Below the pieces are notes generated by a model that was given only the letters and a program-made list of their open reading frames with translations, had not been told where the DNA came from and did not search any database. DNA of 64,000 nt from NCBI GenBank assembly GCA_020059465.1, contig JAGVBZ010000030.1:124001-188000 (forward strand), read 5' to 3'. The translations under genes and the position numbers were made by a program. Source of the DNA: Brevinematales bacterium (lineage in GTDB: Bacteria; Spirochaetota; Brevinematia; Brevinematales; GWF1-51-8). Each line of letters starts with the position of its first letter. Position 1 is the first letter of the stretch. Shown in pieces: positions 42,492-50,687 of the stretch.

Positions 42492-43259
42492 TTAAATAGA
42501 ATCCAGTGTTTCCCCCGGGCGAATCAGTTTTACCGACGAAGGAAATATTCCGTTCTCCCGGTCCAGCCGTTCCCGGTAATGCGAAAAGGTTCCCCAATGG
42601 ACGGGTACGATCGTTCCAGGATGGAAACGGCGGTCGAACCGCGCGATATCCTTTTTATTCATCGTGATACGTCCGGCAATCCGGGAGAGCAGGCCGTCGC
42701 CCAATACCGCGTTACCCGCGTTGAGGATCGCGAGATCGATCGCTTTTCCCTTCAGGCCCCGGATCATCCCGTTATTTATCAGGGTGTCGCCGGAGACATA
42801 GAGATTAAAAAGCTCCTCGCCGTTCCGGTACTCGACCAGATACCCGTTGCCGTTACCGACCATCCCGCCGAGAATCGTATTGGACGCATGGATCGCGGGA
42901 ATCGCAGTCACCCGGATAATCCCCCGGTGCGGGAGTTCCGTGATATGCGTCTCGCCCCATTTCAGCACTTTTGTCCCCTTTTTTCTCTCTATCGGGACAG
43001 GGCTATAGAGCGGCGTATCACCGATTACAGCCATTCCCCGCATATCGATATGGTCCTCGTGAATATGCGAGATAAGCCAGAAATTCAGCCCCTTAAAATC
43101 GTCCCTCGTATAGACAGGGTCTTCCAGCCTCTCGGATTTGAAAAACCTGTAGTCCTGAACAGTTCCCTTGGCGCATAAGACCGGATCGCACGCGATGCGG
43201 ATATTACCGACATCCAATACCCATGTCGCGCCGCCGATCCATTTCAGCCGATACTCCAT
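42492..43259 (-). CDS. MBL-fold metallo-hydrolase (UlaG-like)
   Basis: The 255-residue product shows GATWVLDVGNIRIACDPVL then the metal motif ISHIHEDHID (HxHxDH), with later ligands in VTAIPAIHASNT, VSGDTLIN and VPVHWGTFSHY. This is the UlaG/RNase-Z-like metallo-beta-lactamase fold that hydrolyses phosphoesters or lactones, but the substrate is unknown. AAAGGGGG precedes the ATG. It lies between two small exported helical genes on the same strand, which may only be chance. Confidence 0.9.
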   Translation of the reverse strand: MEYRLKWIGGATWVLDVGNIRIACDPVLCAKGTVQDYRFFKSERLEDPVYTRDDFKGLNFWLISHIHEDHIDMRGMAVIGDTPLYSPVPIERKKGTKVLKWGETHITELPHRGIIRVTAIPAIHASNTILGGMVGNGNGYLVEYRNGEELFNLYVSGDTLINNGMIRGLKGKAIDLAILNAGNAVLGDGLLSRIAGRITMNKKDIARFDRRFHPGTIVPVHWGTFSHYRERLDRENGIFPSSVKLIRPGETLDSI

Positions 43260-43295
43260 TATACCCCCTTTCTGAATATCCCTTCGTTTCGCGGA

Positions 43296-43751
43296 TTAAT
43301 AATCCATTCCATTCTCGATAATCTTCTTTAAATCCGCCTTCTGGGCCTCGGATAACCCGTGCACATCCGCCCATTCCTCGATGGAATTTAATAATTCCTG
43401 GTGCGCCTGTACCAATTCGTCCGCGATTTTCTGTCCTTGAATAAAAAATTCCTTATCGTTTAGTAATTCCGGATATTTCTCAAAAATATCCATCGCGGGC
43501 TTCATGCTTTCCTTGTATTTCAACGCCGCTTTCTTCAGGTACTTTGAAACCCCTGTTTTGTCGTCTATTTTCCAAATCCCGTCCTTTGAGGCAATCATCA
43601 GATCCGTCATCAACCGGAGGGTATTGATTATCTTCTCCTGACTACTCTTGGGGTCGTTTTTCGCGGAACGGCTATGCGTCCCGGCGGCGTAAACCGTCCC
43701 CGAAAGAACAATAATGATTCCCGCGATAACAACATGTTTGTAAAATGCCAT
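43296..43751 (-). CDS. Small exported helical protein (second locus, member c)
   Basis: I take the ATG at 43749-43751 (GAGGAGCGG upstream), 151 residues. The N-terminus (YKHVVIAGIIIVLSGTVYAAG) is a cleavable signal peptide with AxA-type end and no lipobox. The mature helices include VSKYLKKAALKYKESMKPAMDIFEKYPELLNDKE and ADELVQAHQELLNSIEEW, similar in layout to the array lipoproteins. Function unknown. Confidence 0.68.
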   Translation of the reverse strand: MAFYKHVVIAGIIIVLSGTVYAAGTHSRSAKNDPKSSQEKIINTLRLMTDLMIASKDGIWKIDDKTGVSKYLKKAALKYKESMKPAMDIFEKYPELLNDKEFFIQGQKIADELVQAHQELLNSIEEWADVHGLSEAQKADLKKIIENGMDY

Positions 43752-43841
43752 CCGCCCGCTCCTCATATATTTCAATCCATCCGGAAAACGTCTCATAAAC
43801 TCAACGCTTCCATTTTCTCACCGTTCTCAAGCAACATATAC

Positions 43842-44795
43842 CTATATAATATCCGATCCCGCGTAGCATTGCAGAAACCGTACAGCCTCGTCGAGACCCT
43901 CCGCGAGAGGGTGCGGGTTCGCGCTTCCGCCGCCGGCGAACCGTACGAACGCCTCCCACTGCCGGGCAAACGAATCCTCAAGACGGTTCGCGGGATAGGT
44001 GTGCTCGACCGCTTTGCCCGATAAAGGCAGAAACTTCGTCCGTTCCCTCGTGATCTCGAGCGCGCCGATATCGGTCGTCATGGAAAATTTATCCGTTTTA
44101 TCCCGAGAACGGTAATCGACGATAAACGTGCCCATCACTTCGCCGTCCGTGAATTCCCATTCCGCGCGGGTCGGGTATCCGTCCTCCGCCATCCCGGACA
44201 TTTCCCCCGATTGAAAGCCCAATTCCGGGAACAGGCGGGCGATCATCGAAAAATGATGTACGCCCCAGTCGTAGAGGAATCCCCCGGTATGCGACGGTTT
44301 CCGCCGCCATTCCGCCTGAAGGTACGGGACTTCGCTCCGCAGGTAATTCCGTTCGACCGTATAGGTAAACCCGCGCGGGTTTCCGTATTCCCCGCCGTGC
44401 AGGCGTTTCTTCAGATCGGTAAAAAAATCGAAAAAAAGCTGGTTCTCCGCGATCATGCATTTCGCCGAGAGTTCCGGCGGCAGGCTGCCGAACACGTCCC
44501 GCTCATCCAGCGATGCGATCGCGGGTTTCTCGCATAGGACTGTTTTTCCCGCGCGGAGCCCCCTGATAATCCAGTCTGCGTTATAACGGATCGGTACGGC
44601 GATCAGGAGCGCATCGGTATTATCCGTGAGCGCCGCGTCCGCATCGGGATACACCGGGTATCCGGTACGCCCCGCGCTCTCCCCCGACGGGGAGTATATT
44701 CCCGCGACCTCAATCTGGTCGCGCATCGCCCTGATGACCGGCAGGTGGGTCTCGTTAACAATCCTGCCCGCGCCGATAATCCCTAATCTCATCAT
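43842..44795 (-). CDS. Gfo/Idh/MocA-family oxidoreductase
   Basis: The 317-residue product has the N-terminal NAD(P) Rossmann motif LGIIGAGRIVNETHLPVI, then DALLIAVPIRYNADWIIRGLRAGKTVLCEKPAIA, the family's signature EKP (Lys/Pro catalytic region). The C-terminal half is the alpha/beta dimerisation and substrate domain (GGFLYDWGVHHFSMIA with the conserved His). It oxidises or reduces an unknown sugar or inositol-like substrate. GGAACTG precedes the ATG. The promoter region lies between it and the divergent gene at 44998. Confidence 0.92.
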   Translation of the reverse strand: MMRLGIIGAGRIVNETHLPVIRAMRDQIEVAGIYSPSGESAGRTGYPVYPDADAALTDNTDALLIAVPIRYNADWIIRGLRAGKTVLCEKPAIASLDERDVFGSLPPELSAKCMIAENQLFFDFFTDLKKRLHGGEYGNPRGFTYTVERNYLRSEVPYLQAEWRRKPSHTGGFLYDWGVHHFSMIARLFPELGFQSGEMSGMAEDGYPTRAEWEFTDGEVMGTFIVDYRSRDKTDKFSMTTDIGALEITRERTKFLPLSGKAVEHTYPANRLEDSFARQWEAFVRFAGGGSANPHPLAEGLDEAVRFLQCYAGSDII

Positions 44796-44944
44796 TTCAG
44801 TTCCTTATCATTCATTTTCCGTATATACGGTTCTCAGCCTGATTAAAAGTATTTCACCTTATTCCGACAAAATATTTTATCAGGCTATGGATAAATAGCA
44901 AGAAAAGCGGATGGTAGATTATACTCAGGCGTGTTTTCGCCCGC

Positions 44945-44973
44945 TTGACAAATATCCCGTCCCGTACTACACT
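44945..44973 (+). promoter_or_regulatory. Sigma-70 promoter for the HEAT-like gene
   Basis: TTGACA (44945-44950), 17-base spacer, TACACT (44968-44973), then GAGGCG before the ATG at 44998. Confidence 0.7.
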
Positions 44974-44997
44974 CGTAAAAATAAAAAAGAGGCGACT

Positions 44998-45705
44998 ATG
45001 GGAGAATTTGCCGGCGGGGTACGCCGCCTCGAAGCCGCGATTGACGAGGAACGGAACGGTTATATGGAATGGCATGACGGGCCGGACTATTCTTCGGTAT
45101 CGATAGCCGTATCCGCGCTGACCCCTGACGAAATACCGCGCGCGGCCGAAATGGTGATACGTCGGCTCGAAGCCGGGGGCTACACGGTATACCTCGGATA
45201 TGCGGCGGTAGAATTGGGTAAACATCCCGGCGCGCGCGAACCGATAAAATCCGCTCTTGAGGGGGTTATCAGCCGATCGGTGAATTTTTACGATGCGGCG
45301 AACGTGTCGCGCAATATTCTGGAACTCGGGCCGAGCGGGAAGGCGGTGGAGATGTTCCGGAATATGATACGCGCGGGCGCGGATTGGTACACGCAGGTCG
45401 AGACCCTCTGTAATCTCAAGTCGGCGATAACGTCAGGCGGGAAACACAGTATGCTGGAGGAAATATTCACCCCGGAACTGGCGGAGACCGTGCTGGCGGC
45501 GGTATGCGACGACGATTACCTGACCCGTTATCACGCGGCGGACCTTCTCAGGAAGGCGGCGGGTATCAGGCAGGAACTTTCCGATGACCAACTGCTGTTC
45601 CCGCTGATCTGCGGGTCGAAAACGGCGGACGATTCGCCTCCGACCGGCGCCGACCGCAAGGGATTCGAACAAGCCGCGGAGATACTGAGAGCCTATTTCA
45701 CCTGA
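44998..45705 (+). CDS. HEAT-repeat-like helical protein of unknown function
   Basis: The ATG at 44998 follows GAGGCG and lies after a good promoter, giving 235 residues. Paired-helix stretches (AVELGKHPGAREPIKSALEGVI, SRNILELGPSGKAVEMFRNMIRAG, LAAVCDDDYLTRYHAADLLRKAAG) fit HEAT or armadillo-type repeats, with no signal peptide, so it is probably cytoplasmic. The C-terminus is GSKTADDSPPTGADRKGFEQAAEIL. Function unknown; possibly a scaffold. Confidence 0.65.
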   Translation: MGEFAGGVRRLEAAIDEERNGYMEWHDGPDYSSVSIAVSALTPDEIPRAAEMVIRRLEAGGYTVYLGYAAVELGKHPGAREPIKSALEGVISRSVNFYDAANVSRNILELGPSGKAVEMFRNMIRAGADWYTQVETLCNLKSAITSGGKHSMLEEIFTPELAETVLAAVCDDDYLTRYHAADLLRKAAGIRQELSDDQLLFPLICGSKTADDSPPTGADRKGFEQAAEILRAYFT

Positions 45706-45761
45706 GAGAACTTCCAATGATAGATTATTCTTATAATACCCTTACCGGAATAGCCCTCTGT

Positions 45762-46769
45762 CTATTTTACGGCCGGTTTCCGTTCGGGGAACACCAGCGA
45801 TATCAGTTTCATGATACCCATCAGTACGAGCGCAGAACCGTACAGTATCGCGGGGATCGCGAATAACTGCCATATCTTCCCGATCCCGGTCACTGCGTAA
45901 AACGTAACCGCGGCCGCGAGAAAAACGGAAATCCCGGTAATTCTCAGCCATTTCGGTATTTTTAGCGCGAAAATCCCCGTGAAAAAAAACATAAAAAGGA
46001 ACCCGAACAGGAACATAGGCCAGATCGATTGGTTGTTCATAATCGCGACCGATAACCCGTGCAGGGTCACCCACGACTCCAGCAGAACAATCCATTCCTT
46101 TTTCATATGCAGTTTCGTATCGAAGAGGGAGAGCTGGATAAACAGGAGGAACATATAGAAGAACCCCGTCAAAAGCCCGTGCTGGGCGTCCATGGGGTGA
46201 AACCAGAATGTGTAGACCAGCGCCCACGCGATATAGATTCCATGGAACATCCGCAGAAAACGCATCTCACGCGCGGGTAAGGGAATTTTCGCGCCGAGGA
46301 TCAATCCCCTCACGGGAGTCTGCAGGACAAGTATCAGCACGAGCATGATAATCACCGATATCTGCGACGACCAGACGGATACGTCCTGCGCGAGGCCGTC
46401 ATAGAAAAGGTGGGTCTGCCCGAAATGCAATAGTGTGAAAAACAGATTCGCGAGAAGCATGGCGTAATTATACTTCGTGAGATTCTCGTTGATCCCCGCG
46501 CGTTTATTCTTCCGTTTGTCAATCATGTACGCGGCGAGAATAATATAAACCGTGATTTGGTGCGAAAGGTATCCCGCCCATGCCGTAAAATGTGTCCAGA
46601 AAGTCGGAGCGGCATGCTTCCAGTAATACCATGACGGCCCCTGATCGGGCAGATGCGGAACCGACGCCAGATTATAGCCGAATATCCCTATGACTGCGGT
46701 CATTACCGCCCCGAACGCGACGCTGATCCAGAAGAATAGCATGACATTCGATTGCTTCGATTTTTCCAT
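45762..46769 (-). CDS. Multi-pass membrane protein of unknown function
   Basis: The 335-residue product has about nine membrane helices. Several His and aromatic residues lie near helix ends (WTHFTAWAGYLSHQITVYI, LLHFGQTHLFYDG, FHGIYIAWALVYTFWFHP). No signature of a known transporter or oxidase is visible. GGGGTGAACC precedes the ATG. It lies 28 bases upstream of the exported helical gene at 46797-47276 on the same strand, so the two could be co-transcribed, although the order is not conserved with the other copies. Confidence 0.7.
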   Translation of the reverse strand: MEKSKQSNVMLFFWISVAFGAVMTAVIGIFGYNLASVPHLPDQGPSWYYWKHAAPTFWTHFTAWAGYLSHQITVYIILAAYMIDKRKNKRAGINENLTKYNYAMLLANLFFTLLHFGQTHLFYDGLAQDVSVWSSQISVIIMLVLILVLQTPVRGLILGAKIPLPAREMRFLRMFHGIYIAWALVYTFWFHPMDAQHGLLTGFFYMFLLFIQLSLFDTKLHMKKEWIVLLESWVTLHGLSVAIMNNQSIWPMFLFGFLFMFFFTGIFALKIPKWLRITGISVFLAAAVTFYAVTGIGKIWQLFAIPAILYGSALVLMGIMKLISLVFPERKPAVK

Positions 46770-46796
46770 GGTTCACCCCTGATATAGATGTCCGCT

Positions 46797-47276
46797 TTAT
46801 TTTATATCCTGATTATACCCCTGCTGCCATTCCTTTAATTTGACAAACGCCTTCTCAATCGATTCGACGCCTTTTTTATCCTTCTTGAATTTTTCCTTCA
46901 GGTCGTCTACCGCCAATTCATAATTATTCCATGCAAATATCATAGTTTCGATTTGTTCTTGAAGCGTCTCCCAAACGTCAATACTTTGCCCGTCGTCTAT
47001 GGTCTTTAGAGTTTTTAATTCCGCAATAATCAGTTTCCTAAGAAGCGCGTCGGTAGCGTAAATTACTTTGACAGCAGCCTCCGCGCTGTCCACCGATTCC
47101 AGAGATATAACATAATCGTTATAAACTTTCGTGCAGTTGACAACAAGCGTTTGCGTTTTTTCTGTCAGGATTTTATTATTCCCCGAACGCATTTTCTTCG
47201 ATACATATTCCTGAGCGATACCGGACGATACCGATACTAGAATAACAGACAAAATAAAAAACACGCGCATAGTCAT
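46797..47276 (-). CDS. Small exported helical protein (second locus, member d)
   Basis: The ATG at 47274-47276 (TTGGAG upstream) gives 159 residues with a signal peptide (RVFFILSVILVSVSSGIAQ). The mature helices carry SVDSAEAAVKVIYATDALLRKLIIAELKTLKTIDD, which resembles SADEAAAIIKETAGKMKQIILEMKAIEKK of array lipoprotein copy 1. Later part: KEKFKKDKKGVESIEKAFVKLKEW. Basic and acidic residues alternate. Non-lipidated member of the family. Function unknown. Confidence 0.72.
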   Translation of the reverse strand: MTMRVFFILSVILVSVSSGIAQEYVSKKMRSGNNKILTEKTQTLVVNCTKVYNDYVISLESVDSAEAAVKVIYATDALLRKLIIAELKTLKTIDDGQSIDVWETLQEQIETMIFAWNNYELAVDDLKEKFKKDKKGVESIEKAFVKLKEWQQGYNQDIK

Positions 47277-47356
47277 GGCTTTCTCCAAGAATATATTATC
47301 ATTATCATAATTCACTCCCCTGAAAACGCAAATAATCGAGGCTTGTGCGGTCATTT

Positions 47357-47385
47357 TTGACAGACGACGTGCTTTCCGCTATAAT
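47357..47385 (+). promoter_or_regulatory. Consensus sigma-70 promoter for the FliO-like gene
   Basis: Perfect TTGACA (47357-47362), 17-base spacer and perfect TATAAT (47380-47385). The ATG at 47411 has GGAGGGG upstream. Confidence 0.85.
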
Positions 47386-47410
47386 ACTCTAACGGATACG
47401 GAGGGGAACC

Positions 47411-47983
47411 ATGAGAAAAACCGTCACAATCGCGGCGTTATTGTGCGTGATGCTGGGTATGACGTTCGGCACGATATTTCCCGCGCCAAATACCAATAAA
47501 ACCAACGCTCTAACGAATGTATTCCTAGCGGAATTCTACGAGGGAGCGACCAACAATCAGGGCGCGGAGGGCGACGAATATTCGCCGTTCTGGAGTACGG
47601 TCAAGGTCATTTTCTATACCGCCATCTTCGGCGTGATCGCGTATGTCGTAGTCCGGCTGATCGTCAAGAAAAGCGCCCTCCCGGTTTCCGAGGATAAACA
47701 ACTGGTCGATATCATCCTGACGAAATCGATGGGCATGTCCGCGTATCTCCAGATTGTCAAGATCAGCACGGCGTACTATCTTTTCAGTCTCGCGAGCGAC
47801 GGCATCAAGCTGGTCGACAAGATTACGGACAAGGAGACCATCGATTTCATCGAACTGAACCGCGAAAAGCTCAAGCCAAAAGAAACGAAATTTATGGATA
47901 TACTCAGTTTCTTCCCGCAGGGCAAGAAGGTCGATAAGATCGACTTTATGCGCCAGCAGAAGGATAAACTGAAAAAGCTCTGA
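47411..47983 (+). CDS. fliO: FliO-like flagellar export component
   Basis: The 190-residue product has a signal peptide (residues 1-21), a short periplasmic stretch, one membrane helix (VIFYTAIFGVIAYVVVRLI) and a cytoplasmic domain KQLVDIILTKSMGMSAYLQIVKISTAYYLFSLASDGIKLVDKITDKETIDFI. This order and the strand pattern match FliO, the accessory protein of the flagellar type III export gate. No fli neighbours are visible, so the call is tentative; an uncharacterised membrane protein with this layout is the alternative. mnmA starts two bases after its stop. Confidence 0.5.
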   Translation: MRKTVTIAALLCVMLGMTFGTIFPAPNTNKTNALTNVFLAEFYEGATNNQGAEGDEYSPFWSTVKVIFYTAIFGVIAYVVVRLIVKKSALPVSEDKQLVDIILTKSMGMSAYLQIVKISTAYYLFSLASDGIKLVDKITDKETIDFIELNREKLKPKETKFMDILSFFPQGKKVDKIDFMRQQKDKLKKL

Positions 47984-47984
47984 T

Positions 47985-49058
47985 ATGCCGAAAGTTCTTG
48001 TCGGGATGAGCGGAGGGGTCGACAGCTCCGCCGCCGCATACCTCCTGCAAAAAGACGGCTGCCATGTCGAGGGAGTGACGTTCGATACGGGATTCTGCCT
48101 CCGGTGCCGCCGATGCCACCACGATATCCAAAACCCGTCGAAGAGCGATCTCCCCGGCGCAGACGAGGCCGCGAAGGTCTGCCGTCACCTCGGCGTCCCG
48201 CACCATATCGTCCGTCTCGGTCATCAGTTCCAGTCGAAGGTCGTACAGGCGTTTATCAGCGCATACCCGAAAGGACTCACTCCCAATCCGTGCGTCCTCT
48301 GCAACCGTCATATCAAGTTCGGCGCTCTCTTGGAATACGCGGTATCGCGCGGCGCGGATTTCCTCGCGACTGGGCATTATGTCCGAACCGGCGAGTCGAA
48401 CGGGGCGCGGATGTTTATGCGGGGCGCGGACGGCTCTAAAGATCAGTCGTATTTTTTATCCTATGTCGAAAGTTCCAAGCTCGATAAAATCCTTTTCCCG
48501 CTCGGTAGTTTTACCAAGTCCGAAGTCCGTGAAATCGCCAACGAGGCCGGCCTCCCCGTACCCCCGCCGTCCGGGGAAAGCCAGGATATCTGTTTCGTGC
48601 AGGGCGATTACCGCGATTTCCTGCGCCGGAACGGGGTTACCGGAATTCCCGGCGATTTCATCCTCGACGGGAAAGTCGCCGGTACGCATCACGGGATACC
48701 GTTCTATTCCTACGGCCAGCGCCGCGGTCACGGTGTCGCCGCCGGGCGGAGGGTGTTTGTGCGGGAATTCGATATAGAGAAGAATCGCATCATATTGGGG
48801 GATATCCCTTTGACACGCGAGTTCGACGCGGAGGAACTGAATATTTTTACGCCGGAGTTCGCCGACGGGGAATACGATATACAGGTGCGGTACCAGTCGA
48901 AGGTCTCGCGCGGGAACGTAGAATTAGATAACGGTAAGGCGCATGTCGTGCTCGACGAGCCGCACGAGATTATCGCGCCGGGTCAATTCGCGGTGTTCTA
49001 TCGCGGGGATTATATCTACGCGGCGGGGCAAATATCCAATGTAACCCTTCTCGATTGA
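47985..49058 (+). CDS. mnmA: tRNA-specific 2-thiouridylase MnmA
   Basis: The 357-residue product has the ATP-pyrophosphatase loop GMSGGVDSSAAAYLLQ, LATGHYVRTG, GSKDQSYFLSYV, and catalytic Cys203 in ESQDICFV. It installs sulfur at U34 of tRNAs for Lys, Glu and Gln. In the E. coli enzyme the first catalytic Cys lies in NPDILCN; here it is NPCVLCN (Cys103 and Cys106), so the Asp is replaced by Cys. An extra cluster FDTGFCLRCRRCHHD (Cys38, 41, 44) lies near the N-terminus. These cysteines suggest iron-sulfur or zinc binding. FliO-like gene lies directly upstream. Confidence 0.93.
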   Translation: MPKVLVGMSGGVDSSAAAYLLQKDGCHVEGVTFDTGFCLRCRRCHHDIQNPSKSDLPGADEAAKVCRHLGVPHHIVRLGHQFQSKVVQAFISAYPKGLTPNPCVLCNRHIKFGALLEYAVSRGADFLATGHYVRTGESNGARMFMRGADGSKDQSYFLSYVESSKLDKILFPLGSFTKSEVREIANEAGLPVPPPSGESQDICFVQGDYRDFLRRNGVTGIPGDFILDGKVAGTHHGIPFYSYGQRRGHGVAAGRRVFVREFDIEKNRIILGDIPLTREFDAEELNIFTPEFADGEYDIQVRYQSKVSRGNVELDNGKAHVVLDEPHEIIAPGQFAVFYRGDYIYAAGQISNVTLLD

Positions 49059-49197
49059 CATCCCTGTCCGACCCGTACTCCTCGCTTCCTGCGAGTCGCC
49101 GGGCCAATTCGCCCCGCTCCCTCACATCCGTGTGATCGCGGGACTTCTCCCCTCCTTGGGAGTCGCCGTATACTCAGGAATGGTCTATGAACTTCAC

Positions 49198-49234
49198 AAA
49201 AAAAGCCGTCCCCCCGCAAACGAGAGGACGGCTT
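49198..49234 (-). terminator. Rho-independent terminator after the PEGA/barrel gene
   Basis: On the minus strand, a long stem AAGCCGTC / GACGGCTT (49203-49210 with 49227-49234) is followed by a T-rich run. The rest of 49059-49252 holds no recognisable feature. Confidence 0.8.
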
Positions 49235-49252
49235 ATCGATATATCGGTTATA

Positions 49253-50572
49253 CTAGAAGCGGAAACCCAGCCCGACAATCGGCTTGAATCCCCCGTTAAA
49301 TTCCGCGAGGGAATAACGAGTGCCGATAGTCAGGAACAGCGATCCTATAGACGCGGAGATTTCAAATTCCGGGTCGATGGTCAATACGCCGGGGATATAC
49401 CCGAACGCCGAAGCGCCCGCCCCAAGCATAAAATCGCCCGAGCGGATGATCGGGAAAAACACGTTTATATCGAACATGAACACCGCCTGTGCGGCGTTGG
49501 GAAGATACCCCATACCGACATTCAGGCCGGCCCAGAAGTTCTGCGAGAACATGTAGGTGAAGCCGACCGAACCGCCGAGCAGGAGGCCGCGCCCAATGGT
49601 GACAGGGATCAGGAATTTCTTCTCAACCGAACCGAATACCATCAGCATCATATCGCCTTCTTTGACAGTCCCGGACTTCTCGCCGAACACCTTACCGTTC
49701 ACTTCCAGTTTGATCTTCTGCTCGGCCCCGGCGGGAAGGTTGAATATGGTTATGTCGCCGTTCTCGTCGGTATTGCCGTACTCCTGACCGTTCAGATATA
49801 CTTTCGATCCCGGCATCCCCATCGCCTTGATCAGGATGACTCCCGACGGTTCGTACTGGACATTGGCGGTCTCGCCCTCTTTGACAATGACGGCCTTCTT
49901 GAATACTTCCTTCTCGTCCTTACCAACCATCAGGCGGATAGAGACCTCGACCGGTTCCCCGGCGATAATATCCCCGGTGTACGGGTCGCCCTTCTTGACC
50001 GCTTTCTCGAAACGCCCGTTGACATAGACTTTATAGAGATTGTCCGGCACATCGACATTCACCTTGACCTTACCCAGCGCGATCGCCTTACCGACCAGGA
50101 TGTAGGATACCTGCTTGACAACATCGTCGATAGTGGTAAAAATATCCACGCCCGCGGGACGGTCCTTGAAACTGCGCTGGAGGGCAAGTTCGCCGGTGAC
50201 CACGTCGTAAATGTAAAGGTTGATCGTCACCTTGTTCTTGACTACCTCGTAGTCCCCGACCACGACCTGCTTGGTCTCGAACAGCAGACCCATCGCAAGG
50301 GCTTTATCGATATTGATAGATTTAGCGCTGAGGAGTTTATTATCCTTGACCGCCGACTCGATATCCTCGTAGGGAGTGATTACCACATTGGGAATCTTCG
50401 ATAGAAGGTTGATGAGCGATTTCGTCAGCATGATATTGATCTTGTCGTCCGTTTTGTCGCCTTTATTCACAAACCCCGCAATCGTTGTCGGTTTGATCTT
50501 CGCGGCGGCGGCAAAACCCGCGCTCATCGCAAAGAATACCAGACCGAATACTACGGCTAAACGCTTTATCAT
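49253..50572 (-). CDS. Secreted PEGA-domain/outer-membrane beta-barrel-like protein
   Basis: The 439-residue product has a signal peptide (RLAVVFGLVFFAMSAGFAAAA). Residues about 30-160 are an N-terminal domain resembling TolB-N or DUF-like lipoprotein regions (KSLINLLSKIPNVVITPYED). Then PEGA-like motifs appear (VPDNLYKVYVNGRFEKAV, AMGMPGSKVYLNGQEYGNT). The last 130 residues look like an eight-strand barrel (GFTYMFSQNFWAGLNVGMGYLPN) ending in aromatic GLGFRF, as in outer-membrane proteins. GGAGGG precedes the ATG. Likely envelope-associated; function unknown. Confidence 0.75.
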   Translation of the reverse strand: MIKRLAVVFGLVFFAMSAGFAAAAKIKPTTIAGFVNKGDKTDDKINIMLTKSLINLLSKIPNVVITPYEDIESAVKDNKLLSAKSINIDKALAMGLLFETKQVVVGDYEVVKNKVTINLYIYDVVTGELALQRSFKDRPAGVDIFTTIDDVVKQVSYILVGKAIALGKVKVNVDVPDNLYKVYVNGRFEKAVKKGDPYTGDIIAGEPVEVSIRLMVGKDEKEVFKKAVIVKEGETANVQYEPSGVILIKAMGMPGSKVYLNGQEYGNTDENGDITIFNLPAGAEQKIKLEVNGKVFGEKSGTVKEGDMMLMVFGSVEKKFLIPVTIGRGLLLGGSVGFTYMFSQNFWAGLNVGMGYLPNAAQAVFMFDINVFFPIIRSGDFMLGAGASAFGYIPGVLTIDPEFEISASIGSLFLTIGTRYSLAEFNGGFKPIVGLGFRF

Positions 50573-50687
50573 TTGACCCTCCTTTCCTATACCAATTTAT
50601 TATATAATAGGGAAAATAATTGTCAATTCTCCATTCCATTTTTTCATCTATTCCCTTGTCACTTAACACCTTCCGCCTGCAACTGTA

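Noticed and set aside
49187-50404. Plus-strand open frame of 405 codons
   Set aside because: Antisense shadow of the PEGA/barrel gene, which has a signal peptide, ribosome site and terminator.
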